Origin: Paramarasmius palmivorus
Taxonomy: Eukaryota > Basidiomycota > Agaricomycetes > Agaricales > Marasmiaceae
Direction of reading: 5' to 3'
DNA length: 64,000 nt
Assembly: GCA_037176845.1 (NCBI GenBank)
Contig: JAYKXP010000202.1
Coordinates: forward strand, 1 to 64,000
Both the position numbers and the translations under genes were made by a program. Positions within the stretch are counted from its first letter, which is position 1, and each line of letters begins with the position of its first letter. Below are positions 23,024 to 32,433 of the stretch, piece by piece. The notes below the pieces were generated by a model. It saw only the letters and a program-made list of their open reading frames with translations. It had not been told where the DNA came from and did not search any database.

Positions 23024-23853
23024 CCGTGACGATGTCGACAGGCATGGTCGCTGTCGCAATCAAGGTGGGTACGTTGCCTGGAATTCGCGCAAATAGTTGA
23101 CCGAGTGCGCTATATTCCGGGCGGAAATCACCACCCCATTCGCTGATACAGTGCGCCTCGTCGATGACAACCTCAACGCAGTTGTTCTTGAACGCTTTCG
23201 ACTTCAGGACGTGCTCGTGGAACCGGTTGTCCAGTGCTTTCTCGGGGGAGACAAAAATGACGCGGTACTTCAGGTTTCGCTTCTTTCCGCGTTTCTAGAC
23301 ACAATTAAGCCACAGAAAGACCAATTAGAACATAGATACACGCACCTCGAAAAGATCCTCTTCTTTCAAGCCCTTGGAATGCATGGCCACGGCTGGTATC
23401 CCCTTTTCCTCAAGTTCCTTCACCTGTGCGTCCATGAGTGCGTTCAAAGGGCTGACAACTAGAATAACTTTATCATTAGCTTTGAAGGATGATCCTACAG
23501 CCCAGTGATAGAAGAGTGGAAGGTAAAAGGTGAGGGTTTTGCCTCCTCCCGTTGGTACATCGAACAGTACGCTTTGGCCCCGGAGTATGTGCTCTGCGGC
23601 CTTCTCCTGGTAGCTTCTGAGAGCTGAAACACCAAAAACGTCGCAAAGACTTGATTTTGCGGCTTCAAGACGCTCTTCGTCGAGCTCTTTCATGTTCCGA
23701 GGGGGCATGGAGTGTAGGAAAGACTGAGGGTGCGGAAGTGATCGAGGGGCTCATAGCGACGGCGGGAGCGCGAATTTCAAAGAGCGGAAAAAAACTCGTT
23801 CTTGACGACGTCTATTGCTGTCGATCTAGATACATATTGAGGGAAAATATCGA

Positions 23854-24007
23854 GTTTGAGAAGTGAGTAGGTGGTTGTAGCGGCTAAGTCAAAACAACCT
23901 CCGTGGGAAAAGTGCGACCTGCCAAAATCGTGAGATTATATTCCAGTCGCTGCGCCGAGGAGTAGGGTAGGGCCCCAACTCATCAAGCAGCGAGTGGTTC
24001 GAGTCTA
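23854..24007 (-). repeat. right TIR of the DUF6589 element
   Basis: Inverted copy of 11,106-11,268. The CGCTGC/GCAGCG inverted pair (23,948-23,953 and 23,987-23,992) is conserved, while the sequence between its arms is not related to the left end. It begins about 145 bp upstream of the helicase start codon, so it may include part of that promoter. Confidence 0.85.
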
Positions 24008-24016
24008 GGGTAGAGC
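24008..24016. other. 9-bp target-site duplication, right (GGGTAGAGC)
   Basis: Exact copy of 11,097-11,105, directly abutting the right TIR end CGAGTCTA. Confidence 0.85.
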
Positions 24017-27000
24017 GTGTTGCCGGCGGATGGTGGTTAGAGTGTAAGCGCGTTCGCGCCGGCATTTCTCTTTCCCCAAAACCATCATCTTGTAAACTGG
24101 TCAGTGAGTACTGTTCCCTCTGTCTGTATCGTTTCGACTCTGAAATGTCTCTCAGTAGCTCAGCAAAGTTGAATATGGAACACTCAAAGCTTGAAGAGAT
24201 CACTTTTTGGAATTTGGTATGTACGCCGTTTTTGCTCGATGTTTTTTGCGTTCCTTATCCCTCTTCTTACCCAAGCACCTACAAGTCGATCTTTACGCCC
24301 TCAACAATACTCTATCTCCTCCCTAAATTGCTTCCCGACGCCAATTTCGAGCTCTACCCACTCCAAATCCTCTGTACAAGGTCAACCGCCCGGCTCAGAC
24401 TACTCCACACATCCTCTGCCCACTACTCAGAATTCCGCTGAACAATCTCTACTGCAGTCTCCTCCTTCTCCTCCACTTCCTTTCCTGCACATAGCTTATC
24501 CAACGCCCTCTCCGCTGCATTCGACAACCTATCGCACGAAAAATTTGCCTTTCCGCTCCATTCGCCCCAACCAAACCTGTCTCCTGTGCTCTATCCAGAG
24601 CTCCAATTGTGCAGGGGTTGGTAATGAGTGGGTTATAGAGCGTTGTAAGGGTTCAGAGGATCGATTTTGATCAGGAATCGCGTTTCAGAGGTACACTCAG
24701 CCTTCAGGTGAACAGTCTTCCTTTTTTTCCCCTTTTCAACGCGTTTTTCTGACACTTTGTTATCTACAGTGCTGGAAAACAGAAGAAAACTATACTTCCA
24801 GTCTTACCAGCGATCCACGAACGCTTTTACTCCCTACTCCACTTGATAAACCCCGACAACGAGCGCGTCTCCGCTTGTTTGTTGACCTCTGCACCCCTAC
24901 AACTTCACCTTCCTATCTCACCCCTCAAATACACGATCTCGTGCTTGAATCTCAGGGTGGCGAGTAGTCACCCAGGCATTCGTCGACCTCGTAACACTCA
25001 GCACTTTACCGATGTCAGCGTGGCTGTAGGCATGGCCTCCGAGCCGTAGGATGCGGGAATGCTTGTTATCATTGGGATGCAGCAGCAGCTCGCTCTATAG
25101 CACCAGGTTCTGAGCTCTGAGGTCGGCTGCACGTTATTGGTTGTCCTTACGCATGATATCTGGGAATGTAACACGCTGGGGCCATTTTTAGGTTGGAGCT
25201 CCCCGTTTTCGCAGTCGTTCCCCAGGTTGTTGATACCCTGCGTTCATCCTGCGTCTTGGGCTACGCAAACTCCGCCTCCTACGGTCACAGAAAAGCGGCG
25301 TATGATGCACTCGCCGCGAGAATGGCTTGAGAATGGCCATTCCCGATTCCTCGGCTACTATTCGGTTCCGGCTTCCATTAGCGCGAAACCTTCAAACACA
25401 CGGCTTCTGGAAGCGGAGGCAAGAACGATGCATGAATCACTTCGATGAAGCCATATGCAGGCTATATCAAAACCTTGGAGGTTCTGTAAGTTCTCGGTAT
25501 ATACGTTCCTTCCCAGCTGCTCATAATCTCTGTCTTATACCAGAAACCCAAGCGGAAGAGCTTGGCATCGCGTTCAAGTCTCCATGTTTAACATCCAACC
25601 CCCAATACCCTGGCTTTCTGAGCTTTTAGCTCTGGATATCTGGACGGAGGCATTGATCTCCGCAATCTGTTGCTCTCCTCAATATGTTCGGTGAGGATTA
25701 TCATTTGAATTCGCGCAGCTGGCTCTCATCGTTTCTGACAGTCCTACGTATAGCAGTGTCTATCACAAAGTACACAGGTATCTGGATAACGGTTGGGGTT
25801 GGAGCCGTACAGTTGAAAAGTCGAGGTGGTTTCGATCTAAACGGTGGATTTGGTTCGTGAAAAGGTATCTGTACGTCAAGGTCAGTGTTCTTATAGTTCT
25901 CTTACTTTCATCTTTCTGACACAAAAGTCTTATCGCCAGCAGCAACCACTCCAAGCCAATGCGGCAACCTCAGGCCTTTAATCATCCGACTTGAAACCAG
26001 CATCAAAGATTCTCATTTTCGTATCGGAACCTGGATCTCGTGGAGTTCTTCTCGTACATGTCATCTTGAGGTAAGGAAATAGCCTGCTTTTCTAGCTTGG
26101 ACTATCTTATTGATAGATTCTCCTCTAGTAGCCACAACTCCCGACAGAGCAGAATATGTGTCGACAGCTAACAGTATCGCCTTCGACGTATTCCCAGCCG
26201 AATCGCACAATAGCATGGCTCAGCGCCCTTATCCACTCGACCACACCGCACTATTCTCGCTAGTCATAGCGATTTTCTACCTCACCTGGTTCCTGACGCT
26301 GTCTACAACTGCGTCTTCTCGGCCCTAGACTCTTTAGAGCGTCAAGGTCGACGTCTAGCTGGGGTAAATGTAGACAAATGGTCTCGGTATCTCAAGTCGC
26401 CAAAACTGTTCGCTGTTACGAGGCGGATGCTAGCCCTATGGGTGAATGAGTGAGGCGAAGAACTATCCTCACCCTTCAGTGAGTGTTTTCCTTGCTTTCT
26501 CCGTGCGTTTAGCTGATACCGCGTGTTTACAGCATCAACTACAAAAATCAAGCATTCGCAGTTCCGAGTCGTCTTGGGGACTACACCCATCGATTCTTCG
26601 TATCTCGATTCGGGTGCTCATGCCCGTAGATGAACGTTTTATGCTCTATTGGGCGTACTCCCTGCACCTCAAAAAGATCGGCATAGTGACCAGCATCGAA
26701 GACGGTACTATTTTCCTCTCACTATGTCGGACCAGACGGAGCTATATCTCTTCCAGCAAACGCCTCCTTGGGCTCTGTTTCCAAGACCAGCAGCCTTGGA
26801 GCTTGGATGAAGAGGAAGATTCCCATGGGAAGCCTTGACGATGTCTACTTAATCGTCATTGGTAAGTAACTAGTACTTTACACCGTCTTTAGTAGTACTA
26901 ACCGACACACTCAGTCATTTGTATGGAACTTCCAGGGCGAATAGTCATTTGCCAATCCATCGCGGCCTAATCCTACGGCTATGTCAAGGGATTAACCGGC

Positions 27001-27229
27001 GTGGAGACAATGGTGTCCTGCGTTGCGAGCGCATTAGCTCAGTTCTTCGTTGGCGGATGATATAAACTTGGATGTGAAAGCATGGCGTTGAGGGCACATT
27101 GGAAGCTATCGTAATCTGGTGCATGCAGCACGACCATGGCACTGCACATGACACAGGGCAGGATCATGGTCTATGGCCGTTGACCTCAGCGGTGTAGCGA
27201 GGAGGAAAGGAGAGGCGAACCGTGCGCGT
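24017..27229 (+). repeat. family A repeat, copy 2, degenerate
   Basis: Shares with copy 5 an intron-like GTATGTACGCC(G/A)TTTTTGC block (24,218 and 41,990), and a 110-bp block (25,330-25,440 and 43,075-43,185) where most differences fall at third codon positions. The 26,450-26,620 block recurs inverted at 53,770-53,900. Frames are interrupted everywhere; I call no intact gene in these 3.2 kb. Confidence 0.6.
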
Positions 27230-30200
27230 GTTAGCATCCTCTGGAGCGGTGTTCGGCATTTCTAGCGTCGGTATGTCATATCCTGTCTCGCCGCAGTGTT
27301 TCGCTGGCTAATTGTCGCGTTCTTTGCAGCTTCAATACTGATTATTTATCGTTCAAATAGGGATAAGCATCAGTAGACACCACGAAAGTGTACCGCAGTA
27401 GTGGAAATATTCGTTGGTATTGCTCCATTGAATACCATAGGTGACAAAAGTTGGTGTCTATGATCTATGTCACGGCCTATGAGCTTCAGCAGACGATAGC
27501 ATACTCGACATGTCTATATCCTTCAAACTTGGGTATCGTGAAATCAAAATACAGGTTCTTTGCGCCGAATGTGCTGAAGGTGTGATATGAGACGGTAAGA
27601 GTGAGTCTATGACTATCAGTCATAGAAAGAACATACCTTTGGTCTATGGTTCTCCGGAGTGTCTATTATCCGGTTGACCTGAGCCTTCCATCCTCGCGAC
27701 GACATTCTTCACCCAGATGATTTCCAGGCTTTCAGGCTGCAAGTAGAGTCGGCAGAAGTGAAGTTGAGGCTACAGCGCGGGATCCACGCTCTAGTATTGA
27801 GTTCGAAGGGTATGTTGAGTACACGAGATTGTATCCCAGGGTAAATCAATGCTATGAGAACTATCAACGAGTTTGAAGCTTGGTTGAAGCCTTGAAGACC
27901 GTAAAAACGCACCGGTAGTATCCGAGTCAGTCTGGCAGCGAAAGAGGCTAGAATATCAAAGTTGGAACGTGTTTTGCTTCGAGAGAATTGAGTATTCCAT
28001 ATACCCAGAAATCGAAGGAAGACGTACCTGTGGTGCCATTGGAAAAGATCTACGGATGGTAGAGCTTTCGACGTGACATGGTGGTGGTCAAAGTGGAAGC
28101 GTTCACAATTGCCGCCGGCACTTGACAACCTTCCTCCACTGCAGGGTAATATCTATCTATCTATCTATCCTCAAAACGACCACCTCCTTCAACGATGTGT
28201 TCACCTCCTTGTTGGCTTTCAATGGTACGAGCAGTCATTCTGTGTCTATCGTTTTCGGTTCTAATAATTCTACAGGGCTCACTAAAATTGACTGCAAGTT
28301 CTGACTCTACTATCCGAATGCTGTAGTTGGTATGTTGTCCTCACTCCAGGGCTTTCACCGTTCCTCATACTATCCCCAGGCCTGCCTACACCCAAGCATA
28401 CGTACAAGGTGACACCCATACCTTCAGCAATGCCCTTCTTCAACCCCTCCTCTCCGATTTTCAAACTCAACGCGCTCCCCGTGTCCAACGAATTGAGGTG
28501 CACCCAGTCCAAATGCTGCAAGTCCTTTCCTCGCCCAAGGACCTCCAGACGACCTCTACTCTACTCCCTTCACCTCGAAACTCTCCTTCACCCAGCGCCG
28601 ACGCCATCTCCGTTACACTTGGCAGTCATACGCTGATTGTCTTCCGCTCCCTTTCTCCCAAGCAAACTTGCCTCGCGTGTTCCACCAAGTCGGGAACGAG
28701 TTCCTACTGTTCGGCATGTTGGAGTTGACGTTGAGGGAACTCTGAGCTTCAGAGCGGCGTAATAGAGTCCAGATCGTTGGGTTTGGGTCTTGCATACCAG
28801 GAATACCCACGTAAGCAATCTTCTTGTCTAACCTTTTTACGTGCTTTTTTTTCTGACTTTCTCCTACCTATAGTGCCCGGAAAGGAAAGATCTAGCTCTT
28901 TGGTCTGACCAACGAGCCCGGAAAACCTTCAATCCCGCATTATTACCCATCCCAAACAACAAGCACGACGCCCAATGCCCTACACGGCTCCTGACGCCCT
29001 ACACCCCCACATCTTCTTCATTGTCCTGCACTATTCCTCAAATACAGACCTTCACTCTTTATACCAAGGCTCCAAGCATCCGCTCAGTCGTTCAGCGATC
29101 TCGCAACGTTCCGTGGTCATTTTACCGATGTTGGCACGGGTGTAGGCGAGGTTTTGCAGGAAGTGGGCATGGCAGTTATTAGCCGGTCGATGGGAAGCGC
29201 GTGTTCCTCTATCCAGCGCAGCACTCGCCGGCTGGAGTACATCGTTATGGGTTTCTAATACCCAGAATGTCACGCCAACGACTCTTAATGACGAAGACCA
29301 CTAACAGCATTGCAGAGATACCCCCGACCTCAATCCTCTTTGCACTATCGACTACGCGCATGGCGTACTTGGGTGTATACCCATTTGATCTGAGTATCCC
29401 GCGCTCACTATCCCATCCTCGGTACCCGATTCTCAGCGCTGTCAATACCACTTCTCGACCCCAGGATGCGCAAGTTTAAACAGCTCGATCGAACACACCG
29501 TTTCTCGAGGTCGAGTACGGAAGAGCCAACTAGAAACTCTTCAACACCGACTTTCAATACCATCTTCCATCGTCGGCACCATCTCGAATTGCGAACACTC
29601 CCAGTACAGTCAACCCCCGCGAACGGCCCAGCACCTCATTCTATCTTTGACATTGGGATTCACCAAGCGGTTTCGGGTATCTCGGGAGATGAGTTTGGGC
29701 AAAAGTTCATCATTTGGCTTGTACGAGCGCGGAGGCGTGTACCATGGGGTATCTTCTAGGCCTGTGATGGTTCCCCATTCATCTCTACCCGACGAAGCCT
29801 TGAGTAGGATTTGCTGTATTGGGCTAGGAATGTGATGAAGCTCCACGCGACACATTTGGTGCGTAGTGTTCTCGTGTTCTCCAGCTTTAGCTGATACTGA
29901 CGTCCTTCTGTTCATAGTGCTTTTGGAATTCACAAGTCATGACAGTCTCGCAACGAACTCGATATGACACCCTTCCTTGTTCACAGGTATGTTCCATGTT
30001 AACACAATATGTGATCAAAACCATGCTGATCACCTGTCTCTCACAGGGATACATGATTCTTTTGGCTTGAACCAACCTCGACGCCTTCCCTACTCGTACC
30101 GCTAGCTTGAAGATTCGGACACACAAATCGGATTTGCCGTCACCGACTCTCACAGTCAACTTGGATACACTTAACACCTTTCCTTCGAAAGGTTCATCCA

Positions 30201-31900
30201 CGCAGCGGATGCATCTTCCTCCCAGCCATTCTCTACGCCTCCAATCTAGATGATTCATCGCTGCCATGGTTAGTGCTGCTGTCGGTGTTATCATGCTCGG
30301 GCACGGTGTCTGCGTAGACGAAGACCTCGCGGCCTCGAGGCATCAATTACACCGAACGTAATCACATGGAACCTTTCCGCCCCGATGTCAATCATTCCTC
30401 GCCTCTTCACCTTTCACGCTAGGCTCTGAAGGCCCATATTCGCTCTCTCCCTATTCCGGTAGTCTTCCGCCTTCCTTAACAGAGTCAGCGTGTATATCTA
30501 GAGGAATAGGGAAGCTCCGACAAGATGCCGAAGATACGATGGTGCTGAGAGTTGCGGACTGGGGCTTCAGGTATTCCAGCTAGACGTTGGCTTTGCTGGG
30601 TCGAATGCTGACATGGAAGTGGTAAGTACGCGTGAAACATTCGCATTCATAAGCTCTGGCTGATGGTGTATTCATTAGGGCCTAGGGGAAGGATGAAGGA
30701 ATCATCTGTCTGTTGGTTTGGTTTGGGAATGTTCGTCGTAAGGTTCTCTCTCTCGGGTTACGTGTGCTCTATACTGACAGCTGCGGGTCTAGGTACATTT
30801 GGCGGTGTATGTTCAAAGTGGTCTTGCAATTTCCTTGGGATAGCATGTACGCTACATCAAGCAATTTTGGCGAACTCATGCACAAACAAAGTATGTTGAG
30901 CTTCCATAATCCGATGGCAGATAAAGCTCATGATTGTCCGACTAGTTTAGGTCCTCCAGAGGCAATAACTGCGGCATCATGGCGGCGGGAAGTGTGAAAA
31001 GAACATTGCGCTTCACACACCCCTCGTTCCTTATTACGTCAAGGCCTTCCTGCCTCTGGAAAACTCATCATGCAGCCTCTCTGTCACTACTGTTCGTTTG
31101 ACTGCTTCGTGACGAAAGTGACGAGGCTAAATGAATGTATAGGACATCAGTTCATGTTTGGTCTATTGGGATGCGTGTTAGAAATCCCAGGCCAACCGTT
31201 AGCTGCACCAAGGAATGGAGGCGTTGGTATGTTGATTAGGCTTCTCTCGAACTGCGTAGCTGATTTGGGGTGTCTCATAAGTGATTCAATGGTATTAAGG
31301 GCGAGCTTTGGAATGGTTCTCTCAGGAACATGTTTCATGACTGGAGACACGACGATCTAGCGTTGTTACAATCCGTCAAGCTCAAGAACGTTGTACAGGG
31401 ATGCCTTCGGTCCTTCGACATCCTCGTGTTGCTGCCGGTGGCATGGCGCTACTACCTGGTTCATCTCAGATACGCACCGCACATGTCTGACTTCTTCCGG
31501 CATTTCTTCGGAGCTCGGACATTTGCAATACCACTGTCAACCGCCCAGTTCATAGCGCTCGCGCTACCAGTGTTGGGGCTTCAGGGTATCCACGAAACGA
31601 GCAAGACGTTCAAAGTGGAGGTGCGGATGAAGGATCATGCATCATGCCGGGTTCACTGCTGCGACCCTAATATTGTTGTCGATGGATGGGCATGTGTTAT
31701 TACTCATTGCGCGATATCGATACAGGATATGATGTATGTAGTGTTTTTGTTGTCATTCTGTATGTCTATTTCGATGTGAATCTACTCTATCATGGTTCGC
31801 TAGCCATGGAATAATACGAACCCTCTCAGTGTATCTCGGAACGTTGAACTACGCCGCCAGGATGACGGAGGTGCAGGAACACCTTCTGAATGTTTCGGTT
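27230..31900 (+). repeat. family A repeat, copy 3, degenerate
   Basis: Contains the GCCGCCGGCA anchor at about 28,112 and a series of preserved intron-like units (for example 29,991-30,049 GTATGTTCC...CTCACAG; 30,890-30,958 GTATGTTGAG...TTTAG). No frame runs through. The remnant is probably a decayed multi-intron gene or gene-bearing element. The longest frame, 31,330-31,779, is not preserved in the duplicate near 49,000-49,450, which argues against it being a gene. Confidence 0.6.
28151..28169. repeat. (ATCT)n microsatellite
   Basis: Nearly five tandem ATCT units. Absent from the duplicate copy near 45,890, so it arose after the duplication. Confidence 0.7.
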
Positions 31901-32433
31901 CTGTGATAGGTTTTTAGGTATCTTTCTTCATGAATCATGTAATATTTTGGCCCTGGCTGGTGGTCTGGAAAGGAGGTGATTGGAACTGAGTTAGAAATAG
32001 GGTCACATTTGAATCATTTAGTCTTGACGACCATGGTGATCTCGTCCATCTATTCGTCGAATCATCTGCTGTCAAAAGAAGCTGAGGATCCCGAGTCGTA
32101 GCCGTTCCCAGCGCGTTCATCGGAGTTGGGGAACAAGAAAATAAGCGCCCAAAATTCTCTTCGCTTCAACGACTTCCATCACCAACAACCGGATATTTCT
32201 TTCTTCCCTTCGTATCGATGCGATCACCTCCAAGGCATGCGGAAGCCTCATGTCCATAGCTAGCATGGTCTGGCGCTCAAGGTGTGTTGATGGAATGACA
32301 AAGCCTGTCAATCTCCACTGATATGACCAGCTTATTATAGACTGTCCACATGAGCTTCAACGTGCATTTCTGCTGTCATTAGTGTGGTAGCTGCCAGGCC
32401 GAAGGAACCGACCTTTCATCCAGACACGACGAT
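31901..32433. other. upstream region of first DUF6535 gene
   Basis: About 530 bp shared with 49,600-50,096 (for example CTGTCAAAAGAAGCTGAG and the AAGCGCCCAAAATTCT/CT-type block). It contains no intact frame of its own. Conservation between duplicates suggests it holds the promoter and 5' UTR. Confidence 0.45.

Larger units (their letters stand above)
14737..23708 (-). pseudogene. RecQ-type helicase with C-terminal bromodomain, split by Plavaka insertion
   Basis: ATP-dependent DNA helicase of the RecQ group. Exon 1 is 23346-23708 and exon 2 begins at 23294. It is cut at 23024/16643 by the Plavaka element, and the rest is 16271-16641, 15764-16217, 15095-15711 and 14737-15042. Across the insert the frame is intact and would give 793 aa. 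Motifs: Walker A VPTGGGKT (51-58), VVIDEAHCISEWGGDFRPEY (163-182), TATMP (202-206), QKIGRCTRNP in place of the usual QxxGRxGRD, and a Cys cluster PRCCDNCHPELF after the helicase core. The last exon encodes RKDRYYEVIEEPIAMSIIKE followed by YSSLEEFVDAWRLMF and NCRLFNVRESNIVEYANTL, which reads as a bromodomain C-terminal half. As it stands, the N-terminal part runs into the Plavaka end and stops at about 22,950. All other sites look functional, so inactivation is recent. Confidence 0.85.
11106..24007. mobile_element. DUF6589 / RecQ-bromodomain DNA transposon (12.9 kb with nested Plavaka)
   Basis: Two TIRs (11,106-11,268 and 23,854-24,007) both start TAGACTCG and are flanked by a perfect 9-bp direct duplication. 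Between them lie two convergent genes: an intact 1,024-aa DUF6589 protein (+) and a RecQ-like helicase with a C-terminal bromodomain (-). The helicase is split by a 6,380-bp Plavaka element. Removing that insert and one CC leaves a shell of about 6.5 kb. I do not know a named superfamily with this gene pair. DUF6589 is the obvious transposase candidate because no other enzyme of that kind is encoded outside the nested element. The boundaries are read directly; assigning transposition to DUF6589 is inference. Confidence 0.85.

Noticed and set aside
14737..23708. Subtelomeric telomere-linked RecQ helicase gene
   Set aside because: No TTAGGG arrays nearby; the gene is enclosed by TIRs with a target duplication, so a transposon explains it better.
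11106..24007. Starship-like or tyrosine-recombinase element
   Set aside because: No tyrosine recombinase gene is visible, and the ends are long TIRs with a 9-bp duplication.
31330..31779. 149-aa frame with hydrophobic stretches
   Set aside because: The equivalent region of the duplicate (49,000-49,450) does not keep the frame.
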